Part shown: positions 42,442-52,640 of the stretch, one piece after another
Position numbering within the stretch: position 1 is the first letter of the stretch
How the letters are laid out: every line of letters starts with the position of its first letter
DNA from: Eublepharis macularius
Lineage: Eukaryota; Chordata; Lepidosauria; Squamata; Eublepharidae
Direction: 5' to 3'
DNA length: 64,000 bases
Assembly (NCBI RefSeq): GCF_028583425.1
Contig: NC_072800.1
Location: 10,925,001 to 10,989,000 of the forward strand
The notes under the pieces: model-generated
Told to the model about the DNA's origin: nothing
What the model saw: the letters and a program-made list of their open reading frames with translations, nothing else
The model's database searches: none
Made by a program: the position numbers and the translations under genes

Positions 42442-42952
42442 CCTCCACAGCATCTCCCAGTCTTTCCCAACTCTGGATGCAAAGAACTTTGGCCATTCCC
42501 CAAAGTTCTTGATTGCAACACAAGCATTAAAAGTTTATTCACATTTTGTGCTAAGAGAAGCTTTGACAGATTTTCCAGCCAAGAAGGGTCAGTTTGTAAG
42601 TAACCCATATCTGTTCTTGTGATATCTCAAGAAATGCAAAATTTTGTATGGGAATAATCTGAGGATTCTCATAACATCATTAGTAAGTGTTCTTGCTGTT
42701 GTTTTAAAGGAAACTGAATGTCTTGCTTTCTTCTTAAGAGGTCCAAGCAGAGGAACAACCTATGTTCTATGCTGAAGTTATGTCCTAGTTTTCAAAGCTT
42801 TCCCACAATGTGTGCATAAATAATCTCACGTTTCAGCATTAAACTAGGCCAGGGATGGCCAGGGGTCTGTGTTTATGGCCAGCTGAGTGTACATAGCTGT
42901 GATGTGCCTGATCAGGATTAGTTTGATGCTTTGCTAGTCACTCTAGATCCAG
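42442..42952. other. Intergenic, no recognised feature
   Basis: No assignable signal. Confidence 0.5.
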
Positions 42953-43183
42953 AGTGGTGTAGTGGTTAAGAGCGACAGGACTCTAATCTGGAGAACTGGG
43001 TTCGATTCCCCACTCCTTCACTTGAAGCCAGCTGGGTGACCTTGGGTCAGTCACAGCTCTCTCATCCCCACACACCTCACAGGGTGATTGTTGTGGGGAT
43101 AATAACAACATACTTTGCAAACCGCTTTGAGTGGGCGTTAAATTTTTGGAAGGGCATATATAAACTGAATTTTGTTGTTGTCT
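42953..43183 (+). repeat. Sauria tRNA-derived SINE
   Basis: Pol III A box (TGGTGTAGTGGTTAAGAGCG) and B box (GGGTTCGATTCCC) are intact. Then CAGCTGGGTGACCTTGGG, AAACCGCTTTGAGTGGGCGT, and a TTGTTGTTG tail. It is the least decayed promoter in the window. Confidence 0.95.
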
Positions 43184-43254
43184 ATTGGTAGAGATGTGAC
43201 CAGAAGCTTCTTGTCATTTTCTGTTTTATTTTTATTATCATTTTTTTAAATTTT

Positions 43255-43365
43255 ATTTATGTCATTTATAGTCCACCTCTCTCACTGAGACTCAAGGTAG
43301 ATTACATAGTGTGAGTTTAGCCCAATCAGAATCAAGGACTTTTCCATACAGTGCCAAGGATATGG
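43255..43365. repeat. Interspersed repeat (ATGTCATTTATAGTC family)
   Basis: ATGTCATTTATAGTCCACCT, CACTGAGACTCAAGG and ATTACATAGTGTGAG, as at 41320. Confidence 0.7.
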
Positions 43366-43594
43366 TTCCTTGTATGGAAATTGACAAGGAACGTTCTGTT
43401 CAATAACCTTTCACTTTTATCCCCCAGACTCAGGTTTCAAAGGGCTGTTGCCGAACATGTCAATTTGGAGTAAGTCAACTGTCAAGGACACAGGACAGAT
43501 AAGGGATTTGACTGGTGTATCACCTATCCAGTTTACCTATCTGAGCTATTAAAGGTGGTCTTGGATTTGGCATTGTAGTTTCCCAGTACAGCAT

Positions 43595-43798
43595 TAGGGT
43601 TGCCAGCTCCAGATCGAAATTCCTGGAGATCTGGGGTGGGGGGTGGGGGTGCCTGGAGACGGTAGGGTTGGGGAGGGAGGGATCTCTCTAATGCCATAGA
43701 GTTCATCCTCGGAAACTGCCATTTTCTCCAGGGGGAACTGATCTCTGTGGGCTGGAGATCAGTTGTAATTCTGAGAGATCTCCAGCCTCCCAACCCTA
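43595..43798 (+). mobile_element. TAGGGTTGCC hAT element
   Basis: TAGGGTTGCCAGCTCCAG to CTCCCAACCCTA with octamers TACAGCAT/TTCGGCAT (6/8). The body has GGGGGAACTGATCTCTGTGG. Confidence 0.9.
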
Positions 43799-44000
43799 TT
43801 CGGCATCCATGCTGTGGTGCCTCTGAATAGTGTAGCTTAGGTCATCACAGCCTCCGTGATAAATATGGGGCTGTCCCAGAGCCCCTTAGCCCCCACAGAT
43901 GAATATGACCAGCTATCACCCTGGGGCATCTCTAAAGTTAACAAATGTGCTCTGTCATAAATGTTCTGGAACCAGAGCCCAGTTCTTCAAGCGGAACTGA

Positions 44001-44202
44001 GAGCCAAGCTACAAGTGACGCCTTACACAGGTTGGACACTTGTCAGCTTACCTTAAGTTTTGATGGGAAATGTAGGCGTCCTGGTTTTACAGCTTGGCTC
44101 TCCATTACAGCTGCAAGACCAGGATGCCCACATTTCCCATCAAAACTTGAGGGAAGCTGACAAGTGTCCAACCTGTGTCAGGCGTCACTTGTAGCTTGGC
44201 TC
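44001..44202. mobile_element. GAGCCAAGC foldback element
   Basis: GAGCCAAGCTACAAGTGACG mirrors CGTCACTTGTAGCTTGGCTC. Flanks TGA/TAA. Closest relative of the copy at 8493-8692. Confidence 0.95.
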
Positions 44203-44909
44203 TAAGTTGCATCCTTCATATTTGAACAAGGGTGGGTTAGAATTCTTCACAGAGTGGTTAACCAGAATGGGAAAGAATTAGGAAAGGCAGACACCTGAAG
44301 GCTCCTCCTAACTAGAATGTGGTGATATCCTTTTCACTAAAACCCCAGCGGGGCCAGAGCACAACGAAACATTTAGGGCATGTTAACATTCCAGGTTCTG
44401 AGTTCCTGGATTGTGAAGTCGTAGTTGTCATGTCAACTTGCTGCTTTTAAACAACAGTGAAATCAGTGACTATGCCAGCAGTCAGGCTACCAAATCAAAA
44501 CAATAACAGATTTTTTTTTTAAAAAAAGCTGATTCACCATTTTTTAAAAAGAATCAATGCAGTTCAAAGTTAAATGTTTTCTCCAAGTTATGATCCATGA
44601 TGATTTGTGATTTTCTAAATGCAGATAACTTACCTATTGTGTCAATAGTACATTTTTGAAGCAATAAAATCTTCTTCTTTTTTTGGCCAAGGCCAGGAAG
44701 GCAGGCAAAGGAAAAAAAACGGCAGTGTCCAGCCTAAGTCTGAATCAGAGAAAACTCTTATTATAGAACTTCAGGAGAAAGTAAAGAAAATGGGCAGAAC
44801 AGTTTTAAGCTGCAGTAATACATCCAGCAGCACTGAGAGATCAAGAGATTACTTTTCAGACTAGATGATCTCAAAAAGTCCCTTCAAATTACTTCATTGG
44901 ATTAGATCA
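44203..44909. other. Intergenic, no recognised feature
   Basis: AT-rich, with an imperfect poly-T/poly-A pair at 44511-44526. Confidence 0.5.
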
Positions 44910-45105
44910 AGATGGATAGCCATGTTTGTCTGTCTGTAGCAGTAGAAAAGAGCCAGAGTCCAATAGCACCTATAAGACTAACAAAATTTGTGATAGAAGC
45001 TTCCCCCGAGTCACACAGCTCACTTCTTAAGCGTCTAACCTACCACAAATTGTGCTGGTCTTACAGGTGCTACTGGACTCTCGCTCTTTTCTACTTCTTT
45101 GAATT
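44910..45105. repeat. Foldback repeat (GTAGCAGTAGAAAAGAGCC family)
   Basis: GTAGCAGTAGAAAAGAGCCA, GTCCAATAGCACCTATAAGA and AAAATTTGTG mirror CACAAATTGTG, TCTTACAGGTGCTACTGGAC and GCTCTTTTCTAC. Confidence 0.8.
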
Positions 45106-45329
45106 ACAGCTGTTTAACGGTGGCTTCATTGTGCCCTGGTGCGTTTTAACGTGAGGGGCCCGTTTCAAACGTGCACTTGCACCCTCGTTAAAGCCATGCA
45201 CATCAATGTTGACCACTTTGGTTGCAGCTGTGCTGATTTCTAGGGCAGGCTCAGGGGTTGGTCTGCTGTAGCAGAGCAAGATTCAGGCCCAGTAGCGCCC
45301 AGACCAACGAGATTTTCAGCGTGTGAGCT

Positions 45330-46020
45330 TTCGCGAGGGGGCAAAGCTCATGCCCTGGGCACCTCCTCGGTCTCGAAGGCGCGACCGGACGCGAATCCTG
45401 ACTCTGACGCCTGCCTGCATCCTGCTTGCCGGCTCGGGCAATCGCCGCCGCGGGCCTGGCGCTTCCCAACAGCCCAGCACGCCGGTCGCTAAGCAACCGA
45501 AGCGGCCGTTAGACGCGATCTAAACTCGCTCCGCCTGACGGCGTCTGCGCCTCGCGAGTCGGCCTCAGGCGGATTCTCATTGGCTTTCCTGGAGTAGGAT
45601 TAGCATAGCGCGGCGCACGCGCAGTTCCCCATGTCGGTCCCCGCTACCGCCCGAGCCTGAGCGGACTCTCTGGCGACTCGTCTATTGGCTTTTGGCGAAG
45701 GAAGCCTGCGGTGAAGCGCGCGTGCGCGCCCGGTTTGGCATTGATGGAGGCGCGCAGGGCGCCGCTGACGGAGGAGGATATTCGGGAGCGAGTCGCCCTG
45801 CGGCACCAGCACCTCGGTGACTGGCCGGGGAGGAGGCGGAGGAGGAGGGCGCGGGAAAGGAGGGCGCCGCCCGGGCGGCGGAAGGGGGCGGGCTGGAGTG
45901 GCAAGCGCGGGGGTTGGACCAATCCGAGGGCTGATTGACTGGACGCACTCTCCGCTCGTTGGCTGCCTCGGGGCGGCCTTGAAGCGCCCCAGTTTTGTTC
46001 TTGGGGGGGGGGGGGGAGAG
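45330..46020 (+). promoter_or_regulatory. CEP72: CEP72 CpG-island promoter
   Basis: CpG-dense region spanning exon 1. It has two NRF1-type GCGCACGCGC motifs, at 45613-45622 and (on the other strand) 45718-45727. Three CCAAT boxes are at 45579-45583 and 45684-45688 (as ATTGG) and 45919-45923. No TATA box. This layout suits a widely expressed cell-cycle or centrosome gene. The upstream part is equally CpG-rich, so antisense initiation is possible. Confidence 0.75.
45744..45816 (+). CDS. CEP72: CEP72 exon 1 (coding start)
   Basis: CEP72 localises to the centrosome and centriolar satellites and helps recruit gamma-tubulin complexes and other pericentriolar proteins. The ATG at 45744 sits in TTGATGGAG context, 17 bases past an NRF1 motif. 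The exon encodes MEARRAPLTEEDIRERVA and six more residues, then ends phase 1 at CTCG|GTGACTGG. The human N-terminus has the same length and a comparable LSEEAVRAK motif. Joining to the next exon gives L-A-D-V-R-T-L-S, matching human L-A-E-L-Q-S-L-S. Confidence 0.85.
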
Positions 46021-46179
46021 CTCGGAGCAGTTCTGCGCTCTTTTCCCAGAGTGTTGTTCGTCTTCACTGGTAAACTACTAGGAACGCTTATTTATTTTTA
46101 TTTACTGTGTTTTTATACTTTACCTTTCTCTCCAGTGGGGGACCAAAGCAGCTTATCTTTATTTTTTATTTATTTTGAT

Positions 46180-46325
46180 AATGCCATTTATAGTGTGTCT
46201 TCCTCATTGACACTCAAGTGTGAGATTAACGTAGTCAGTATCAAGGACATTTCCATAAACAATGCCATAAACAATGTTCCTCTTCTGGCCTCTATTTTAG
46301 CCTCACAACAACCCTGTGAAGTAGA
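46180..46325. repeat. CEP72: Interspersed repeat (CATTTATAGT family) running into a tRNA-like SINE
   Basis: GCCATTTATAGTGTGTCTTC…TCAAGTGTGAGATTAACG matches the 41320 family. It then joins CCTCACAACAACCCTGTGAA, the 3' part of the minus-strand SINE continued at 46518. Confidence 0.6.
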
Positions 46326-46517
46326 TCAAGACGGGTAGCCCTGTTTGGCTGCAGCAGTAGAAAAGAGCCAGAGTCCAGTAGCACCTAGAGGACTAACAAA
46401 ATTTGTGGTAGGGTAGGAGCTTTTGTGAATCACACCTCACTTCTTCAGTCACAGCTCATTTCTTCAGTATCTGAAGAAGTGAGCTGTGAACCTTTGTGAG
46501 CTGTGACTCTTCTACTA
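46326..46517. repeat. GTAGCAGTAGAAAAGAGCC repeat inserted in a SINE
   Basis: AAGACGGGTAGCCCTGTTTG, GCAGTAGAAAAGAGCCAGAG and AACAAAATTTGTGGTAGGGT. The TGAAGAAGTGAGCTGTGA centre repeats in both orientations. An imperfect ~15-bp duplication flanks it (CCCTGTGAAGTAGAT / CCTCTGAGGTGGATT). Confidence 0.7.
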
Positions 46518-46628
46518 CCTCTGAGGTGGATTAGGCTGAGAGTCTGTGAGTGGCCTGTGAGCTTCCATGGCAACAGTGGGGATTTGAACCTGGTTCTCCC
46601 AGTCCTAGTCTGGTGCTCTAACCACTCC
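46518..46628 (-). repeat. tRNA-derived SINE, 5' part
   Basis: Minus strand: GAGTGGTTAGAGCACCAGAC (A box), GGTTCAAATCCCCACTGTTG (B box), then CTCAGCCTAATCC. Same family as 49664. Confidence 0.8.
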
Positions 46629-47214
46629 AGAATGATGTTCCGTGTGGTAGCCAACCACTTGCCCTGGAGGGCCAACAAACGACACAGAGGCCAGGGCCTC
46701 CTCATGAGATTGTCTTCTAGCACCTGCCTCTGAATATGGAGATTTCTTATTAGGCACTGTGACGAGTAGCCACTCATGGACCTCTCCTCCTCCATGAATC
46801 TGCCGGATTTCCTTTTAAAGCTATCAGTGTTAATGGCCATTGCTATATCCTCTGGTAATAAATGCCACAAGTTAAAGTACCACCTTTTGTTCCTCCTGAA
46901 TATCAGCATCATTTGGTGCCCACCAAATTCTAGAATTAACGGAATATGGAGAAAAATTCTATCTTCTTTGTTTGCCTCAGGCATAGGGAAAATCAGGTGG
47001 AAAGTTTTTGCCACAATGTGTGTGTTGTGCGCTGTTAAGCTGCATCTGACTCTGACCCAATGAGTTAAGAACCTTCAAAACATTCTATCATTTACTAAAA
47101 TTTTAGTAAATGGGTCTCTGACAGAGAAAATTGAAATAGCGAACAGAAACTGATAGGAGTGTCCAATATCTCCATTATTAATTATTATCATCTTGGAAGT
47201 ATTGGTTGTGTTTC
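46629..47214. other. CEP72 intron 1, no recognised feature
   Basis: Minus-strand open frame at 46445-47014 (189 codons) has GNKRWYFNLW-like residues. It covers a known SINE at one end, so I do not call a gene. A perfect ATTTTAGTAAAT palindrome lies near 47097. Confidence 0.4.
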
Positions 47215-48760
47215 ATGTTGCTCTGCCTCCCCTTGCCCAGCCTAGCGTTAAATCGACATGCTGATGGGAAGGCTCAGACTCAGCTTTGGTGGCGTTTTGC
47301 AAAGGGGCCAGGGAGAGGGAGGGCAAGACAGGTATGCTGAGCTTCTCCGGGCATCTACTCCTCGCCCCCCACTCCAGCTCCTTCAAGTTTGGAAAGTTCC
47401 CTGAATCCATCACTGCCAGCATTTGCAGGACCTTCTGCAGGGTCTGTAGGATGGGCAGAATCTGTGCTTTCATTTGGGTGCTTTCACAGGGCAACCCCCC
47501 CCCTCCCCTTCCAGGATAGTAACGCGCTCATCATGTGCTCACTCTGCTCTACTCCTGAAGAACACTTGCCTGTGGATTCAATGCTAGGCTGGGCAAGGGG
47601 AGACAGGGCAACGTGAAGAGAGGGGAAGGCTCGAACTTCTCCTCAGTGGGGCAGCCCTTGTTTTGCAGGCTTGCTTTCCTCCTGCTCTCCCCTCGTTTTA
47701 CAGGAGGAAAACGGGCGATCTGGCTGGTGGTGCCAGTGTCCCCTGCTGTCCGTTGCGCCCACCAAATATGTTCAAGGGGTATCACTTGGCAATCTTTACT
47801 GTGTACAAAAATGAATAGATTGTATTTCTTCTTTTGAAAAGCAGGATCAAAATGTTCTTCAGGAAAAGCGCAGAGTGATTCATGAGCATGTTACTATCCT
47901 GGAAAGGGGTGTGTGTGTGTGGGGGGGGGGTGCGTGTGTCAGTTCTAGGGACGGCAGTCCGTGGCAGATAGATCCCCAAATTCCTCACAGCAAGCATTCC
48001 CAATGCATTGGGTGAAAAAGGCTTCATAAAGTTCATGTGTACATCCATAGATGGGATAAGTTAGCAGGAATGAGTATACAAGCATATGCACTATTGATAT
48101 AAGGAGCACTATTCCCCCCTCCCTGTGAGCAGTTAGCATTTAGGCACGAAGATCCTAAAGAGTTCCATGAGAACACAGTAGCTTTGTCTGGACAGAGAAA
48201 GGCAGAAGATTACAAGGAATCAAAACTCCCTCTTTCCCCTGTGAAGAGTTACAGTACAGCTGCAAGGTCACTCAGCATGCTTTCAGTCACTTGTTCTGGG
48301 AGGAAATCACTTTCATTTTCAAGCAGGTCATCATTGGTGCTTGCTTATGTGACTGCAGTACAAAGCACAATCATGTGAGCAATACATGAGATCAGTATAT
48401 TAGATCAGAGAAACATTAATAGCACGGATGGGTACAGACATGACAGTGGGGGGAGGTTGCATTGTGAAAGCACCCAAATGAAAGCATAGATTCTGCCCAT
48501 CTTACAGACCCTTCACAGGATCCTTTAAATGCTGACGGCAGTGGATTCAGGGAACTTCCCAAACTAGAAGGCGCTGAGATGGGGGGTGGGGGTGGGACTA
48601 GATGCCCACAGAAGCTCAACATGCCTGTCTTACCCTCGCTGTCCCTGGTGGTGGAGAGTGCGCTCCCCTTTGCAAAGAAGTGCCGCTGAAACTGAGCAAG
48701 CCTTCCCCTCTCTGCATGTGGATTCAACCTAGGCTCAGCAAGGGCAGGCAGGCAGTGCCC
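47215..48760. repeat. Cluster of inverted ~350-bp repeats in CEP72 intron 1
   Basis: 47225-47560 is matched in reverse complement by 48430-48750 (CTTTCATTTGGGTGCTTTCA against TGAAAGCACCCAAATGAAAG; TGAATCCATCACTGCCAGCA against TGCTGACGGCAGTGGATTCA). A second inverted match to 47500-47560 lies at 47844-47915 (TGTTCTTCAGGA, GTTACTATCCTGGAA). A TG/G-rich run lies at 47911-47930. Family unknown. Confidence 0.75.
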
Positions 48761-49119
48761 ATCTGCCTTATGATCAGAGTGGCGTGGAGAGGGGCAGCCG
48801 GGTCAGGTTGCCGTCTTCCTCCTGCATCTTCCTTGGGCAAGCTGGCGGGTCAGTAAGTGCACTCAACTAGGGCTGCCCCACTGTCTGCCTGTTCTGAAGG
48901 GGGCCTCACTGCTCTGTGTTAAAAAACTACAGATCAGTTAAAAAAGGATTCAGCAGACATGGGTTTAACTCCAGAGACTCTGTCACTTGTAGCTTGTCCC
49001 TGTGTCTTTTTGACAGTCGTTATCTGTAAAAAAGACTCCACATTAGTGCTAGTTTTTAAAGGTGCCACAGTCTAGTGCTGCTGTTATTTTGGCTACAACA
49101 AACTGATTCTCCTGGAATA
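48761..49119. other. CEP72 intron 1, no recognised feature
   Basis: No assignable signal. Confidence 0.5.
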
Positions 49120-49310
49120 GTTTTAGGTGGGTAGCCATGTGGGTCGGCAGTAGAACAGCAGGATTTGAGTCTGGTGGCACCTGAGAAACCAACAAGATTT
49201 TCAGAGTATAAGCTTTTGAGAGTCCAAGCTCCCTTCTTTTGAAGGCTTATACTCTGAAAATCTTGTTGATCTCTAAGATGCCACCGGACTCAAATCATGC
49301 TGTTCTCCTG
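49120..49310. repeat. Foldback repeat (GGTGGGTAGCCATGT family)
   Basis: CAACAAGATTTTCAGAGTAT mirrors ATACTCTGAAAATCTTGTTG, and GATTTGAGTCTGGTGGCACC mirrors GATGCCACCGGACTCAAATC. Confidence 0.85.
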
Positions 49311-49663
49311 GAATATTTTATACTGTAATCCTTATGTTAGTCCTGTAATGTAGGTCAAGATTGTGGTCACCCACATATTACAGATATTGAGGGGAAGGCT
49401 TGGCTTAGAGCATTTCGTGAGTTGTTGAGTGAGATGAGATTTGACCCCAGGACATCTTGGTTCTTTTTGCTAGTTGCCTGTAAAGCATGTGGCTGGCAGT
49501 TATTTTTCCGTTCTTTGGAAATGGAGTTCCCCCATCTTCTTTGGATGCAATGGCATTTTGTAGGCAATAAAAACAGCAGTATTTATATGGTGGTTCTTTC
49601 CCTAGGCGAGCTAGCTGTTGTGTGCAGGTCACCTATAGAAGTGTCGGGCTGTCCTCTTCAGAG

Positions 49664-50060
49664 CGGTGTGGTGGTTAGAGTGTCAGACTAGGACCAAGGA
49701 GACTTGAGTTCGAATCCCCACTCTGCCCCAGAAAATCACTGGGTGACCTTGAGCCAGTCGCACACACTCAACCTATCTTATAGAGTGGTTATAGAAAAAA
49801 GAGCAAGAGCCCGGTAGCACATATAAGACTAACAAAATTTGTGGTAGGGTAGGAGCTTTTGTGAGTCACAGCTCACTTCTTCAGAGCTGTGGTGCATTAA
49901 AGCTCATACCCTGCTACAAATTTTGTTAGTCTTATAGGTGCTTCCGGGCTCTTGATCTTTTCTACTGCTACAGACAGACTTAACACGGCTGCTCATCTTG
50001 ATCTATCTTCATAGGGTGGTTGTGAGAATAAAATGGAGAAGTTTGGAACAACATATGTCA
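49664..50060 (+). repeat. tRNA-derived SINE interrupted by a foldback repeat
   Basis: A-box region GGTGTGGTGGTTAGAGTGTC and B box GAGTTCGAATCCCC, then CTGGGTGACCTTGAGCCAGT. It is interrupted at 49791-50002 and continues GGGTGGTTGTGAGAATAAAA. Flanks of the insert are an imperfect 18-19-bp duplication. Confidence 0.85.
49791..50002. mobile_element. GTAGCAGTAGAAAAGAGC repeat with 18-bp target duplication
   Basis: CTATCTTATAGAGTGGTT (49773-49790) is repeated as CTATCTTCATAGGGTGGTT (50003-50021). Arms: ATAAGACTAACAAAATTTGT mirrors ACAAATTTTGTTAGTCTTAT. Confidence 0.75.
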
Positions 50061-50163
50061 CCATGTGCTCTTCGGAGGAAGGGGAGGATGACATTCAGCC
50101 CACTGAAATCAATGTATTTAGACTGAAGTGTAATTCTGCATAGGAGTGCAGTGTGGTGACATA

Positions 50164-50510
50164 CAGTGCAATCCTAAACAGAGTTACTCCAGTCTAAGCT
50201 TGTTGATTTCAGTGGGCTTAGACTGGAGCAGGGCTTTTTTTCAGCGGGAACGCGGTGGAACGGAGTTCCGGCCCCTCTTGAAAATGGTCACATGGCCGGT
50301 GGCCCTGTCCCTTGATCTCTCTGTCTGGAGATCAGGAGGCGGGGCCACCAGCCATGCGATCATTTTTGCCGAGGGCAATTTAAACTTTAAAAAACTCCCC
50401 CCTTGTTCCAGCTGACCCAAAGTGACGTCATTGTGCGGTCCTGAGTTCCACCACCTCTTTTCCCAGAAAAAAGGCCCTGGACTGGAGCAACTCTGTTTAG
50501 GATTGCACTG
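50164..50510. mobile_element. Short palindromic element split by a foldback hAT
   Basis: CAGTGCAATCCTAAACAGAG at the left and CTCTGTTTAGGATTGCACTG at the right form one palindrome, broken at 50229-50479 by the hAT element. Confidence 0.9.
50229..50479. mobile_element. Foldback hAT element, perfect 8-bp duplication
   Basis: CAGGGCTTTTTTTCAGCGG to CCCAGAAAAAAGGCCCTG with duplication GACTGGAG (50221-50228, 50480-50487). Carries the AAAGTGACGTCATTGTGCGG block near 50420. Confidence 0.95.
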
Positions 50511-50867
50511 ATAAACCCCCAGCTTGGCTTGTTCTGTATCAATTAATTTTTTTTTAGGAGGAGTCTGGTTCATGAATTTGCACTAGCCCTTGTGTATGTC
50601 TTTGAGCAAAGAAACTAGGGGAGAGAACACAGAGCTTCCCAACCTTCTGATTGCTGAGGCACACTTTCTCCTGAAGTAAAGTTTATCTTGAATTAAAAAT
50701 AGTAGTACCTCACTTTTCCAGCCCAAAGGACTGGTGTTTGTAATATAGGAAGCTTACCGCTGAACCTCTGAAAGTAACCCACACCCTTTGCTTCTGAAAC
50801 ATAGTCTTCAGCCTTTTCAAACTCAAGACCCACATTCAAGCTCAAGTTTTGATCCAAGCTTAGTTTC

Positions 50868-51005
50868 AGGTGGGTAGCTGAGCTGGCCTGCAGAAGAAGA
50901 GCAAGATTCAGTTCCAGTAGCACCTTAAAGACCAAAGTCAGGACGAAGGGTGCTTTGACTCTTGAAAGCTAGAAACTTAGTATTTAAAGTGCTATGAGAC
51001 TCAAA
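50868..51005. repeat. GGTGGGTAGC repeat fragment
   Basis: AGGTGGGTAGCTGAGCTGGC, then AGAGCAAGATTCAGTTCCAG and TAGCACCTTAAAGACC, as in the family at 49120. Confidence 0.6.
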
Positions 51006-51207
51006 TCCCAATCCAGGGTTCATATTTTTCTAATGCCGGCGGATTTGTCCGTACTCTCTTCCGTCTCTCTGTTTTTCTTATGTGGCACCCTCTGCATGCA
51101 CACGTGCATCACTCAATATTATTGCTCTGATGAGATTGACTTCTTTCAGTTGGGTGCCTTTGAGATGAATTTAATGCATTAAACTGTTTAAAATATTCTT
51201 ATTCTAG

Positions 51208-51335
51208 CTGATGTCCGGACATTGTCTCTTCCTGGAACTTATCATGAAAAGATAACTCATTTAGGAAGCTCTCTGAAAAATTTTGTTCGTCTAAAATCCC
51301 TTGACCTCTCACGTAATGCACTGACTTCCTTGGAG
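51208..51335 (+). CDS. CEP72: CEP72 exon 2 (first LRR)
   Basis: Acceptor TTATTCTAG|CTGATG, phase 1 in, donor TTGGAG|GTAAGTTT, phase 0 out. Encodes SLPGTYHEKITHLGSSLKNF and LKSLDLSRNALTSLE. The first is the signature just before the LRRs of CEP72 (human SIPGTYQEKITHLG). The second is the first leucine-rich repeat (LxxLxLxxNxL). Among LRR proteins this GTY-EKITHLG string is, to my knowledge, peculiar to CEP72. Confidence 0.97.
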
Positions 51336-52640
51336 GTAAGTTTTCTTTTTTCAATATATTCAGTAGTACATCTCTTGAACTATTTAGATTTAAAGGGAAA
51401 ACAGTTTTTCAGACACTGTTCGCTCCGCTTGCTCAGTAGGACTTGCTGTTCTTTCCTGTCCTAAAGATCTGCAGTGGCTTATCACAGTCAGAAAAATCAC
51501 AAGGGTAATACAAAATCCTACCTGAAGGAAACCTGGCACATTCTAATTAACTTTCAGGAAGAGAGGAAAGGGATCTGTGGGGAGGCTTGTTTATTTGGAG
51601 ATTAACATCCTGCTTTTGATCAAACGATCTCCAAGGTGTTCTGCCATAAGATTGAGCTAAAACTAATGAGAAGAGAAGAAAAACTGAAACGCAACTCCTG
51701 GCTCGTCTCTTGATGGTAAAATGGCTAAGAGAGACCACAGAGGATGTGATGCCAGAGTTGCCTCCTGGATCTCTGCCGTTCATGTCGTTGTGCCAGCGGC
51801 TCCCCAGTGTATCTAGGGGATATGGCCCGGAGCAGATTACCAATGCTTCTAGTCTAGAGCAGGGTGTTTTTTGTTTCCCAGGCCAGATGGGAACACGGCA
51901 TCTGGTTGTCTCTGGTTGGAGGCGGCACTGAGAGATGCTGGGGGAAAGTGATGCTAAAGCTCTCTGGTATTCCTGGCACCCACAATGAGAATGGGGAGAA
52001 ACGTCTCACCCAAGAGGAGTGTTTTCAAGCACCTGCAGTTGTAACTCTGTTGACGAAGGCAAGGGTTCAAGTGAGCAGTAGGCCAGCTGCTGCCAACTCT
52101 TTGGGTACTGGATTTGGTTCCCAGCCTACCAGTGCAGACGGGTGTAGTGGGCCCACCTCCCCGAAGGAACGCTGTTGCCCTCTGCATTAGGTGGTGTCTC
52201 TAGAAGGTTTTCAGAGGCAGCCAAGCAGAGCACTGTTCCCATTGGTGCATCTTTGAGGTTGCCATCCCTATTCTCACAGTTATTGAATCTGAATCGGAAG
52301 GGAATTGGCTGAGGAGACCAGAAAACAACCAGAAATGCCGGCAAAGATCTCTCCTGGCTGCTTACCCTACCGAGGCCTCAGTGCAGAGCTGCGAGTCCAG
52401 AAGCACTGCGATGGAGGGGGCATCCTCTGGTGATGTGTCCCCCCCTTGGCCACTACTACGAGCCATGCGGGACGCCATTCCTTGTTCCTCACTGAGTGAC
52501 TTGTGCTCAGACTCCAAAGGGTCCATGTTACAGTAAAGCTCTAAGAAGGTGCCCTAGTCAGATTAAACAGGAGCTTTTGGGGAGTTGTAACAAGTAGGCA
52601 TCCGTGCGAAACTCCTTTCCAGTCTCTTCTCCATTGACAG
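51336..52640. other. CEP72 intron 2, no recognised repeat or gene
   Basis: About 1.3 kb, unassigned. Confidence 0.5.

Noticed and set aside
42953..43030. tRNA gene candidate
   Set aside because: A and B boxes are present, but the sequence is the head of a Sauria SINE, followed by its body and tail, and it lacks a proper acceptor stem.
45600..46067. 155-codon minus-strand open frame over the CEP72 CpG island
   Set aside because: Composition-driven (Pro/Arg-rich) frame antisense to a real exon; no domain and no homology that I recognise.
46445..47014. 189-codon minus-strand frame in CEP72 intron 1
   Set aside because: Overlaps a tRNA-like SINE and shows no conserved domain; unlikely to be a gene.
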